DNA of 7,867 nucleotides from Actinomycetota bacterium (GCA_023380915.1 JAMCSM010000217.1:1-7867), one strand, 5' to 3'. Numbered from the stretch's first letter, positions 1 to 6,762 are shown. The notes: a model not told the origin generated them from the sequence alone. Translations and numbers: made by a program.

Positions 1-15
1 ATTGGTTTTTCTCTT

Positions 16-96
16 AATTGTTAGGTTTGGCTGGCCATAATAAACGATATTCGAACTGAAATTTATAGGATTTAAAGGATAACGATTAAAAAATAT
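16..96. repeat. Dispersed intergenic repeat, copy A (pairs with 6800-6879)
   Basis: This non-coding stretch just past the stop codon of the ATPase gene aligns in the same orientation with 6800-6879. About four bases in five are identical over 81 positions, with one single-base gap. Shared blocks include AATTGT, GGTTTGG, ATAATAAA, GATATT, ATTTATA and a final 12-base block ATTAAAAAATAT. It has no open reading frame of its own. Its function is unknown; it may be conserved 3' untranslated DNA of the ATPase gene or half of a longer mobile repeat. Confidence 0.6.
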
Positions 97-123
97 GATA
101 AACTTAAATGCAGATATTTTTAT

Positions 124-2550
124 CTACAAATTGAATTTTTTAAATAAATAATATTTTGGGAAATCACTTACTACATTGAAAAACAGGGATATTCCCAACA
201 GGAATAATAAAATATAAAAATTAAGTTCGGAAATAATAAGGCCAAAGATCCCCATAAGAGAAAAACCAATCAGTGCAACCACACTTATCAATATCAAAAG
301 CATTCCAGGTCTGGAAGACCAAAAATGTTTTCTTTCCCTGACTATAAATATTTTAAATATGCTCATAAAGATTAGCAGCAGGGTAACAAATCCCTGAAGT
401 TTTGCTGAATCCAGGTTAAAATATTTACTGCTTATCAAAATACAGATTATCCCTCCAAGGATTAAGAATAAACTTACTGGCAGGGATGCCAGGGTAATAT
501 TTTTTACATTCCATTTATTCGGGTTGCCAGTATATTTAACATTATCAGTTGAAATAGACATTGTGAGAAAATCATTTGCAAAAATCAACAGCACCATTCC
601 AATGGTTGAAATGATTACGTTATGAAACATCAAAAATCCAAAGAGTAAAATTCCATCAAATAAAATGACTTTGGTTATTTTGTTTATTACCCAGGTCAGC
701 ATCCTTTGAAAAATCTGTCTGCTTGTTACTATTGCGTCAGCAATTTCAGCCAGTCCTGGTTGTGTTAATACAATGCTTGCAGATGTTTTTGCAACATCTG
801 TTGAATTGCTGACAGCAATGCCGACTTCTGATTGTTTTAAAGCGGGTGAATCATTAACTCCATCACCTGTCATGCCGACAATGTGGCCTTTTGACTGCAG
901 CAATCTAACGATTTTATATTTATCTTCTGGATAGATTTCTGCAAATCCGTCACAATCTTCTATAATTTCCATTTGTTCGGATTCAGTCAGCCCGACCAGC
1001 TCTTCCATCCTTATTATTTTACTTCCATATGAAACTTGTTTTATAATTTCCTTTGCTATCTCCATGTTATCACCGGTAAGTATCTTTACTTTTATTCCGA
1101 ACTTTTTAATTTCTTCAATAATTGATTTTGAGTCCGGTCTTAATGGATCTGCAAGAGCCAGTAGACCGGCAAATTTAAGATTACCAAAATCACTTTCCCT
1201 GGATATCGCAACTGCCAGGACCCTGAATCCTTTTGCGGATAGTTCTGCAAGCTTATCATTTATATCAAGCTTTTGCTTTTCATCTATGAAATTAATTAAA
1301 GAGATTATTACCTGTGGTGCTCCCTTGATTACCCTGAATTTTTTGTTTTTATATTCAACTTTTGACTCCGTTTTCTTTGATAAAGGGTCAAAGGGGATAA
1401 AAGATATTACTTTATAACCGGAGATATCTACATTCATGGTTCTTAAATGTTCAATTATAGCATGATCAATCAAATCTTTGCTTGATTCATCCGAAGCAAG
1501 TGCTGCAAATAAAATAACTTCTTCCTTCTTATATTTCAAAAAAGGGATTTCATCGATAACCGATAGTTTATTTTGTGTAAGTGTACCGGTTTTATCAAGG
1601 CACAGTACATCCATAGAAGCAGCATCCTCGATAGCACTGAGCTTTGATACTATTACGCCTTTTTTGGATAGCTCAAGGGCCCCTGTTGACAGAACTACTG
1701 CAAACACTGCAGGCAAGGCAACAGGGACTGAACCAAGAAGGAAAATCAAAGCAATGGTTAAGATATCTATAACCTTTATATTTAATATGACAGCATAGAT
1801 GGTTATAAAAATAAGTACTGCAAGACTTATAAACAACATATATTTTATTACAGATAACATTATTTTTTCCTGGTGTGATCTGGGACCGGCAGTTTTTACA
1901 AGTTCAATAGTTTTGCCAAAAAATGTGTTTATTCCAGTATTTACAATCACAATTTGGGCCTTTCCGTTTTTTACTATCGAACCTGAGTAAATTAGCCCTG
2001 ATTTCATAATATCAATCGGAAGTGATTCTCCTGTTAATGCCGACTGATCTATAGTTATGATTGAATCACTTATTATTTTACCGTCGGCAGGTACGATATC
2101 GCCAAGTCCGACCGAAACAATGTCTCCTGGCACAATCTCTTTAATATTTTTTATAACCCACTTACCATCTCTTAAGATTTTTGTTGTAATTGATAACTTT
2201 TTTTCCAGGAGTTCCAGAGCTTTTTGAGATTTACGATTATTTACCATACCTATGGTGGCATTTATTGTAAGAAGCATAAATATTATTATTAATTCGGTAT
2301 AGTGTTTTAAAAAACCGGAAAGTATCATTGTAAGCTCAAGAAGCCAAGGCATTGGGCCCCAGTAATGTGATAAGAATTCCACTGCTGGATTTCTCTGCTG
2401 TTTTTTAACTTCATTATAACCAAAAATGCTGGCTCGCCTTTGAGCATCACCTTCATTCAAGCCATTAACGGAAGTTTCCAGCAAGGTCACAGTTTCTTCA
2501 ACTGAAATAACTTTATATTCCGATGTTTTTTTAATTTCCATACTTTTCAT
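124..2550 (-). CDS. Plasma-membrane proton-efflux P-type ATPase (P3A type)
   Basis: This 808-residue cytoplasmic-membrane pump couples ATP hydrolysis to cation export, most likely protons. Domains in order: N-terminal cation-ATPase domain (about 12-75), M1-M2 (about 62-103), actuator with TGES (173-176), M3-M4 with PVALP (276-280), phosphorylation motif DKTGTLT with the acceptor D319, nucleotide-binding KGAP (409-412), TGDN (492-495), hinge GDGVNDS (562-568), and M5-M10 ending near 797. N97 in M2 and D660 in the AND motif of M6 match the residues that handle the proton in plant and fungal P3A pumps (family knowledge). The length matches prokaryotic members, and there is no C-terminal autoinhibitory domain. 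ATG at 2550 and ATG at 2541 are both possible starts; neither has a clear ribosome-binding site. It ends in TAG. Ion choice is inferred from these residues; a sodium or other monovalent-cation pump cannot be excluded. Confidence 0.95.
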   Translation of the reverse strand: MKSMEIKKTSEYKVISVEETVTLLETSVNGLNEGDAQRRASIFGYNEVKKQQRNPAVEFLSHYWGPMPWLLELTMILSGFLKHYTELIIIFMLLTINATIGMVNNRKSQKALELLEKKLSITTKILRDGKWVIKNIKEIVPGDIVSVGLGDIVPADGKIISDSIITIDQSALTGESLPIDIMKSGLIYSGSIVKNGKAQIVIVNTGINTFFGKTIELVKTAGPRSHQEKIMLSVIKYMLFISLAVLIFITIYAVILNIKVIDILTIALIFLLGSVPVALPAVFAVVLSTGALELSKKGVIVSKLSAIEDAASMDVLCLDKTGTLTQNKLSVIDEIPFLKYKKEEVILFAALASDESSKDLIDHAIIEHLRTMNVDISGYKVISFIPFDPLSKKTESKVEYKNKKFRVIKGAPQVIISLINFIDEKQKLDINDKLAELSAKGFRVLAVAISRESDFGNLKFAGLLALADPLRPDSKSIIEEIKKFGIKVKILTGDNMEIAKEIIKQVSYGSKIIRMEELVGLTESEQMEIIEDCDGFAEIYPEDKYKIVRLLQSKGHIVGMTGDGVNDSPALKQSEVGIAVSNSTDVAKTSASIVLTQPGLAEIADAIVTSRQIFQRMLTWVINKITKVILFDGILLFGFLMFHNVIISTIGMVLLIFANDFLTMSISTDNVKYTGNPNKWNVKNITLASLPVSLFLILGGIICILISSKYFNLDSAKLQGFVTLLLIFMSIFKIFIVRERKHFWSSRPGMLLILISVVALIGFSLMGIFGLIISELNFYILLFLLGISLFFNVVSDFPKYYLFKKFNL

Positions 2551-2602
2551 TTTACAAAAATTATGAAAATAGAACCAGAATTATAGCTTCAAACTATATT
2601 AT

Positions 2603-2611
2603 TTTATACCA
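2603..2611 (-). promoter_or_regulatory. Putative extended -10 promoter of the ATPase gene
   Basis: Read on the minus strand this is TGGTATAAA, an extended -10 (TGn followed by a 5/6 match to TATAAT). It would start a transcript near 2596, giving a leader of about 46 bases before the ATG at 2550. I see no good -35 at 17 bases, which extended -10 promoters can lack. The same nine bases are kept at 6926-6934 in the duplicated block. A perfect TATAAT also lies at 2580-2585 (minus strand) but with no -35. Confidence 0.35.
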
Positions 2612-2662
2612 GAATTGAATTTTTAAGCTTGATTATTTTTACTCTACCATGCTACTCACTAT
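2603..2662. repeat. Repeat block C upstream of the ATPase gene (pairs with 6926-6985)
   Basis: Aligned without gaps to 6926-6985, 41 of 60 bases are identical. The best blocks are TTTATACCA at the left end and TGCTA near the right end. The match continues weakly leftwards to a shared GAACCA (2572-2577 and 6901-6906) across a gap of about six bases. Its partner lies directly after the partner of the 16-96 repeat, so the two halves flank the ATPase gene here but sit together there. Confidence 0.5.
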
Positions 2663-2703
2663 TTTTAACAAAATTTTAACAAAAAGCTTTAAGATATATT
2701 ATT

Positions 2704-2855
2704 TGTGATACAGTTCCGATTTCATAAGGTGCTTAATTTTTACTGCGATATAGTTCCTATTTCCATGCTATTAGGAGGTATTGATAGAATGTAGACATTA
2801 TAGTTTTTAAAAGGATTTGAAGAAAGAAATAAAATCAATTGTGCTATATCGAGAG
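2704..2855. mobile_element. Possible relic of an insertion-sequence end (repeat cluster with orphan start site)
   Basis: Two direct repeats with a 40-base period lie at 2705-2725 and 2745-2766; both contain GATAYAGTTCC and 18 of 22 aligned bases agree. An inverted copy of the core, CTATATCG, lies at 2844-2851. Between them, on the plus strand, AGGAGG (2773-2778) stands 10 bases before ATG (2789-2791), which is followed at once by TAG. The short palindrome AATGTAGACATT spans that ATG (2789-2800 plus one base to the left). Repeated terminal motifs followed by a transposase-like start site resemble a left end whose gene has been deleted up to the right end. No transposase coding sequence remains, so this is an inference; a regulatory repeat cluster is the main alternative. 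Confidence 0.3.
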
Positions 2856-2859
2856 CTTC

Positions 2860-4308
2860 TTATACTGCTATAAATGTACCCCTGAGTTCTATGTAAAGGG
2901 GAGAGTGGTTACTCAGGTATGTCTGTAGTATATCTATGATTCGTTTTGACCCGTTTTCATGATTGATGCCGTATTTCTGAGGAACTCCTTGCGGTGTGAC
3001 AAATGCCGCTGTGTAGTAATGTCCGGGCCTTACCTCTTCATTACCTGTAAACAACTTTTGAATACGGTATCCGTGAGGGTTTTCTATCTTAAAATAAACA
3101 TTAAGACCGAGACAACGTTTAACATACCCTCCCATTTGATCATATGGATCATATGAAAATGTCCTTTCAAGATTCTCTTCCAACATTATCTTAAGTTCCT
3201 CCCCGGTCAATTCTACTGTTGAGACAGGTGGATTCATGGGAATAATGTTATAAAGGTCATTTATGGTTATCTTTCCTGGAGCTATAGGTGCTCCGAAACG
3301 CCAGCCATTCGAAAATGCCAATTGCGCGCCAGTGCTTTCGAGTAAAGCCTGAAGGAGGAAATTATCCATAGTGGTCTCCAGGATTGTTCCTCGATTGAGT
3401 GCTGTCACAGTTTCGCCGACAACCTCTGAGAGGTTATCCTTATAAGGTGCAAGTGCCTGTCTTACTATTTCATCTATTGTGGGATCAGGTTGTATACCTG
3501 CCTCAACTTCAATCAATTGATGCCGGTAATCGATGATTTGCCCATTATCTACCTCGAGATCCAGACGACCCAAAAAAGAACCATGGCAACCTGACTGCAT
3601 AACGAGGGTTTTCCCATTAAGAACCGGTTTGTACAGGCGGTTATGTGTGTGAGCGCTGAGGCAAATATCTATACCGTTCACCTCTGATAAAAGTTTCATT
3701 TCCTGGGGAAATCCGAGATGAGAGACCAAAACGATTAATTCTACTTTTTCTTGTGTGTGTAATATATCGACAATCCGTGGAAGTTCATCCTTACCGAGGG
3801 TAAAATATATACCTTCGCTAAAAGAAGGTGGCATGGTTTTATCTATAATATTTGAGGCTATCCCTATAATACCAATTCGTAATCTACCGGCCTCTTTTAC
3901 TGTATACGGCTGATAGACAAGCTTTTTTGTCTCTTTATCATATACATTGTTTGCCAGCATTGGATAATTGAGTTCTAAGACCAGCCGGTTAAATACCTTT
4001 GGACCATAAGCAAATTCCCAGTGCGCTGTCATTGCATCAAGCCCCAATGAATTCAAAATGGGGATTAAAACCCGTCCCTGTGTATCTAAGGCAGGATAGG
4101 TGCCATGTATGGTATCACCGCAATCAATAAATAAGCAACGTGCCTGTGTCTCAGCCCGGATACTTTTTACTATTGTAGCGATACGGGCATAACCTCCCGC
4201 AAGACGATATACTGCATGGTCACCCTGCCAAAACATTTCCTGATGTATATCAATGTAGGCATGACTGTCGTTTATTTGAATGATTGTAAACTTTTTACTA
4301 TCGCTCAT
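2860..4308 (-). CDS. SoxB-branch bifunctional metallophosphatase/5'-nucleotidase family protein, no signal peptide
   Basis: This 482-residue two-domain hydrolase belongs to the UshA/5'-nucleotidase superfamily. The N-terminal metallophosphoesterase domain (about 6-225) shows DSH (D14, H16), GD (D65), VSH (H197) and AHTH (H220, H222), the expected dinuclear metal ligands. The usual GNHEF motif reads AHWEF (95-99), as in the GHWEF of SoxB thiosulfohydrolases. The C-terminal nucleotidase domain (about 295-470) has NGWRFGAPIAPG (334-345), again closer to the SoxB GFRWGT form than to NGGGIR. Unlike SoxB it has no Tat or Sec signal, so it should be cytoplasmic. No other sox gene is nearby, so thiosulfate oxidation is not implied; the substrate is unknown. 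The ATG at 4308 is preferred over the GTG at 4314 because AGGAGG lies nine bases before it. It lies 43 bases after lgt and probably shares its transcript. By eye it is less AT-rich than the other genes. Confidence 0.85.
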   Translation of the reverse strand: MSDSKKFTIIQINDSHAYIDIHQEMFWQGDHAVYRLAGGYARIATIVKSIRAETQARCLFIDCGDTIHGTYPALDTQGRVLIPILNSLGLDAMTAHWEFAYGPKVFNRLVLELNYPMLANNVYDKETKKLVYQPYTVKEAGRLRIGIIGIASNIIDKTMPPSFSEGIYFTLGKDELPRIVDILHTQEKVELIVLVSHLGFPQEMKLLSEVNGIDICLSAHTHNRLYKPVLNGKTLVMQSGCHGSFLGRLDLEVDNGQIIDYRHQLIEVEAGIQPDPTIDEIVRQALAPYKDNLSEVVGETVTALNRGTILETTMDNFLLQALLESTGAQLAFSNGWRFGAPIAPGKITINDLYNIIPMNPPVSTVELTGEELKIMLEENLERTFSYDPYDQMGGYVKRCLGLNVYFKIENPHGYRIQKLFTGNEEVRPGHYYTAAFVTPQGVPQKYGINHENGSKRIIDILQTYLSNHSPLYIELRGTFIAV

Positions 4309-4317
4309 TTTCACCTG

Positions 4318-4323
4318 CCTCCT
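4318..4323 (-). promoter_or_regulatory. Ribosome-binding site that fixes the metallohydrolase start
   Basis: On the minus strand this reads AGGAGG, preceded by AAA. It lies nine bases before the ATG at 4308 but only three before the GTG at 4314, so the ATG is the better start and the protein loses two residues relative to the longest frame. Confidence 0.75.
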
Positions 4324-4351
4324 TTTGTATTAGAAAAAAATACTTCATTAC

Positions 4352-5179
4352 TTAAATTTTTTCGGGTTTTTCCATTTCCTGTCTTATTTTTTCCCTTCGG
4401 AATCTTTTAATAAGATAACTTGCTATGATAAGGGCAGCAATTACAGTTAATCCATCGATTATATATACAACTTTTACTCCAAGAAAATAGCTGCTGTCTA
4501 TCCTGAAAGATTCTATTATGCTTCTGTAAACAGAATAGACAGCAAGGTAGGTACAGAATACCAACCCGTAGGGGAATCTATCTGGATATTTCTTATACTG
4601 CCTGTGGAGCAGAAGTAGAATAGCAAACAGCACTATATTTGCCAGAAATTCATAAAAAAAGGTGGGCATGAAATACTGGGAGTTGGAATAATGGGAAGGC
4701 CTGTTTGCAGGGTCTATAAAGATCCCCCATTTTTTACTTGTTGGAAGTCCAAAAGCTTCCTGGTTAAAGAAGTTTCCCCACCTTCCTATTGCCTGTCCCA
4801 AAATCAAGGAAGGAGCAAGTATGTCTGTCCATAACCAGAAGTTTAATTTTCTTATCCTGCAGAAGACTATAAGTGCAATTACTCCTCCAAGCATTGCACC
4901 TTGAATGGCCAGTCCTCCTCTCCTGAAAGCAAAGATATAGGAAAGGTTCTGGCTGTAATATGGCCAATTAACAAAGACATGAAGAAGCCTTGCACCAATT
5001 ACTCCAAATATAACTATTAAAGGAGTTAAGTTAATTACTTCTTCGGGCCTCTGTCTTCTGTATTTTGCAATAAAATAAGAGATCAGTATTCCCAGTAGCA
5101 ATGCAAGTGCAATTAATATTCCATACCATCTTATTTTAATGATTCCTATAGAAAAAGCTATTGGGTCTGGCGCATTCAA
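4352..5179 (-). CDS. lgt: Phosphatidylglycerol-prolipoprotein diacylglyceryl transferase
   Basis: Lgt moves a diacylglyceryl group from phosphatidylglycerol to the lipobox cysteine of preprolipoproteins, the first step of bacterial lipoprotein maturation, in the cytoplasmic membrane. The 275 residues have seven likely membrane segments. Family signatures: RWYG near residue 19, GGLAIQGAMLGG (88-99), the Lgt signature GRWGNFFNQEAFG (132-144) with its essential Arg and Asn, and RSIIESFR (219-226). Where E. coli Lgt has the functionally important H103, this protein has Gln (Q93). The longest frame begins at a TTG at 5191 without a ribosome-binding site. A second TTG at 5179 has GGAG six bases before it and gives MNAPDPIAFSIG, a typical Lgt N-terminus, so I chose it. 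The C-terminal tail is short and basic. The downstream metallohydrolase follows after 43 bases. Confidence 0.95.
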   Translation of the reverse strand: MNAPDPIAFSIGIIKIRWYGILIALALLLGILISYFIAKYRRQRPEEVINLTPLIVIFGVIGARLLHVFVNWPYYSQNLSYIFAFRRGGLAIQGAMLGGVIALIVFCRIRKLNFWLWTDILAPSLILGQAIGRWGNFFNQEAFGLPTSKKWGIFIDPANRPSHYSNSQYFMPTFFYEFLANIVLFAILLLLHRQYKKYPDRFPYGLVFCTYLAVYSVYRSIIESFRIDSSYFLGVKVVYIIDGLTVIAALIIASYLIKRFRREKIRQEMEKPEKI

Positions 5180-5185
5180 ATTATT

Positions 5186-5189
5186 CTCC
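5186..5189 (-). promoter_or_regulatory. Ribosome-binding site favouring the TTG start at 5179 of lgt
   Basis: GGAG on the minus strand lies six bases before the TTG at 5179. It overlaps the second codon of the longer frame that begins at TTG 5191, which itself has no such site. This supports the shorter protein. Confidence 0.5.
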
Positions 5190-5239
5190 AAAGTAATATT
5201 AAGATTTTAAATAGAAAAAATAATAGCATAATAATATAA

Positions 5240-5260
5240 AAATCAGTATGTTTCTGATTT
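5240..5260 (-). terminator. Weak intrinsic-terminator-like hairpin upstream of lgt
   Basis: Perfect 7-base arms AAATCAG and CTGATTT surround a 7-base loop. On the minus strand the stem is followed by TTTTTATATTATTAT, a U-rich tract. It could end the transcript of the 5400-6131 gene, about 140 bases past its stop, and separate it from lgt. Only two G-C pairs stabilise the stem, so an operator or chance palindrome in AT-rich DNA is also possible. Confidence 0.35.
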
Positions 5261-5399
5261 ACATAGATAAATACAGTTGCGTTTAAAATCAATTAATAAT
5301 TAAAACAGGCCTATCAAAAACTACTTAAAAACTTAACTCTTGTAAAAATTTTCAAAGTATGTGTATTTAAAGATTGAAAAAAGTAATTGAAAAAAATGT

Positions 5400-6131
5400 T
5401 TAAAATATATCGAGCTTTTTCCTGAAACTATCCCAGAAAGCTGAAAGATTTTGTATATATTCTTCAGGTGATTTAAACTCTGTATTAAAAATTGCGTATT
5501 CTTTATTTTGTTTGATTTGACTACAGGCATCTGAGAGTTCTTTGCATTCAGTACTGCCGATTGCTGTAAAAAATATCTTAAGCTGATCAATAATAGCATT
5601 CAATTGATGACAATAAATCTTTATCCTTTCTATCCGGTTACAAGACATAATCAGATGTGACACCCCCAAGTTTGCAGCATCAATATATATTTTCTGTTGG
5701 GTATTATTGTCAATATACCCTCCTTCAGAACTGAAATAACCCGGATATGAAAGATCTCCGCAAACAACAGGTAACAGGTTTATCTTGTTGCACTTATTTA
5801 TTATTGACTCAAACACTTTTTTGCCTGCGAGTGGCAGTATTACAATTCCATCAATTCCGCTGTCCTTTATATCATCAAGGATGCATCCACTACAGATTTC
5901 AGGTATTTCATTTCCAAATTTCTGATGATCGTATATAAGCGGTTTAGAGGTTTGTTTTTTTATCAAGTTTACAATATCTCTCAATCCGTTTTTTATAATT
6001 GGTCTTGTCCCAAGCCTATACCCTGCAATATAATTAAACTCTTTTGTAATAGCTACAATATCTTCTATATTTGATTTTTCAGGATCATTTATATCAATCA
6101 ATACACCATTTTTAAGATTAAAGATTTCCAT
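5400..6131 (-). CDS. Divergent orotidine-5'-phosphate decarboxylase-like TIM-barrel protein
   Basis: This 243-residue soluble protein shows the strand-helix rhythm of the OMP decarboxylase (OMPDC/HUMPS) superfamily. Landmarks: GVLIDI on the first strand (9-14), GYRLG (37-41), YDHQKFGNEIPE (67-78) at the position of the catalytic DxKxxDI motif, GIDGIVILPLAG (92-103) on the next strand, and AIFNTEFKSPEEY (213-225) where the family has its phosphate-binding GR. The match is imperfect: the motif is stretched by one residue, reads NEI rather than ADI, and the phosphate-binding Arg is not visible. A true pyrimidine-synthesis role is therefore doubtful; related barrels work on other sugar phosphates. 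The start ATG has AAGGGG five bases upstream, a weak ribosome-binding site. TATAAT at 6149-6154 (minus strand) is a possible -10. No pyrimidine gene is adjacent. Confidence 0.6.
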   Translation of the reverse strand: MEIFNLKNGVLIDINDPEKSNIEDIVAITKEFNYIAGYRLGTRPIIKNGLRDIVNLIKKQTSKPLIYDHQKFGNEIPEICSGCILDDIKDSGIDGIVILPLAGKKVFESIINKCNKINLLPVVCGDLSYPGYFSSEGGYIDNNTQQKIYIDAANLGVSHLIMSCNRIERIKIYCHQLNAIIDQLKIFFTAIGSTECKELSDACSQIKQNKEYAIFNTEFKSPEEYIQNLSAFWDSFRKKLDIF

Positions 6132-6217
6132 AAAAACCCCTTTTTATAATTATAACTGCTTTTTATTATAAGTGTTTTTTTAATAAATAATAAAAATTTT
6201 TAATTTTTTATAACATT

Positions 6218-6245
6218 TTGATAAAAAACTTCATTTTTATATAAG
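6218..6245 (+). promoter_or_regulatory. Sigma-70-like promoter for the small plus-strand gene
   Basis: TTGATA (6218-6223) and TATAAG (6240-6245) are each 5/6 matches to the consensus, with a 16-base spacer. Transcription would start near 6252, about 60 bases before the ATG at 6313. It lies in the 180-base divergent region between this gene and the minus-strand gene ending at 6131. Confidence 0.4.
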
Positions 6246-6312
6246 AAAGTAAAAAAATATATTTAATAGTACTTTGAAGACAGTTTTGATAAATTAAAAC
6301 AGGAAATAATTA

Positions 6313-6671
6313 ATGAGAAAGATATAATAAATTTCTATAATAAATACTGCAGAAAAGAAAGAAATGAAGCATCCTTTTGTTGCAAATTATTTCATACAAT
6401 TTTACCCGATGAATTCTCTCCACTTGATAATCCTATCCGAAAGCATTTTAAACTTCAAAGAATTGATTTTATGGAATCATATCTGATAGTGAAGAAAGCA
6501 TATGAACTTTTTATTAAAGATAATAAACATCAAATTCAGATGATGCGAGATATTCTTAATAAACCCAGTTTTAAAATTTTCAGAATTGCTGAAGTTTCTG
6601 ACTTAAGGCTTATAGATATGTTTTATTGGTTTAAAACAAGCAGAAGTAAAAAAATAAATCAACTGGGTTAA
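6313..6671 (+). pseudogene. Small hypothetical gene, apparently frameshifted just after its start codon
   Basis: An open frame runs from 6270 (after a TAG at 6267) to TAA at 6671 and encodes a protein-like sequence, but has no ATG, GTG or TTG until 6471, where no ribosome-binding site exists. An ATG at 6313 has AGGA eight bases before it but is in another frame and stops after four codons (M R K I). One missing base in the AGAAAG run (6316-6321) would join the two and give about 119 residues starting M-R-K-x-D-I-I-N. Visible content: a charged, Cys-containing N-terminal part, LPDEFSPLDNPIRKHF in the middle, then a largely helical C-terminus with EVSDLRLIDMFYWF. I do not recognise the family. 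Alternatives are a sequencing error, an ATT start at 6309, programmed frameshifting, or a short protein starting at 6471. Confidence 0.5.
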
Positions 6672-6710
6672 TTTTCTGTGAATAAATAAACATTTTATAG
6701 GCTTCTCCCA

Positions 6711-6731
6711 AAGGAGATGAAAACAATGTGA
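6711..6731 (+). other. Orphan ribosome-binding site with ATG followed immediately by a stop
   Basis: AAGGAG (6711-6716) stands nine bases before ATG (6726-6728), which is followed directly by TGA. An upstream in-frame ATG (6717-6719) gives only M-K-T-M before the same stop. The ribosome-binding site can also pair with TCTCC at 6704-6708 in a 5-base stem with loop CAAA. It is probably a relic of a lost gene start; a translated leader peptide is less likely because no plus-strand gene follows closely. Confidence 0.3.
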
Positions 6732-6734
6732 TAG

Positions 6735-6762
6735 AGTTAACATTACGTATGGAATGTTAACT
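6735..6762. repeat. Perfect 10-bp inverted repeat
   Basis: Arms AGTTAACATT (6735-6744) and AATGTTAACT (6753-6762) are exact reverse complements around the 8-base loop ACGTATGG. It lies 64 bases past the stop of the frameshifted gene. The low G+C content and lack of a following U-run argue against an efficient terminator; a protein-binding operator or a transposon-end remnant is as likely. Confidence 0.6.

Larger units (their letters stand above)
2551..2859. other. Gene-free stretch between the ATPase start and the metallohydrolase stop
   Basis: This 309-base AT-rich interval holds no open reading frame of note. From left to right it contains the ATPase upstream region with a putative extended -10, a 60-base block repeated at 6926-6985, and then a 150-base region (2704-2855) of short direct and inverted repeats with an orphan ribosome-binding site. 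No strong terminator for the metallohydrolase gene is visible. Confidence 0.7.

Noticed and set aside
1064..1990. Three plus-strand open frames (1064-1417, 1478-1798, 1799-1990) inside the ATPase gene
   Set aside because: They are antisense to a fully conserved P-type ATPase coding sequence, have no ribosome-binding sites and show no domain.
2700..2860. CRISPR or toxin-antitoxin locus between the ATPase and metallohydrolase genes
   Set aside because: Only two direct repeats exist, there are no regular spacers or cas genes, and no paired small open frames.
2860..4308. Naming the metallohydrolase soxB
   Set aside because: It lacks the export signal and all sox partners; motif likeness alone does not show thiosulfohydrolase activity.
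2959..4410. Plus-strand open frames at 2959-3156 and 4216-4410
   Set aside because: The first is antisense within the metallohydrolase gene; the second spans antisense DNA of two real genes and their 43-base gap. Neither has a protein-like composition or a ribosome-binding site.
4764..4967. Minus-strand 67-codon frame inside lgt
   Set aside because: It is another frame of the conserved Lgt sequence.
5373..5395. Direct repeat of ATTGAAAAAA (5373-5382 and 5386-5395)
   Set aside because: Two copies of a short A-rich word in AT-rich DNA past a stop codon are expected by chance and do not form an array.
5333..5599. Minus-strand 88-codon frame overlapping the end of the OMPDC-like gene
   Set aside because: Most of it is an out-of-frame reading of the 5400-6131 gene; its tail is Phe/Lys-rich translation of AT-rich intergenic DNA.
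6735..6762. Reading the 10-bp inverted repeat as an intrinsic terminator of the small plus-strand gene
   Set aside because: The stem is A/T-rich and is followed by CTATTTTCG-type sequence rather than a U-run.
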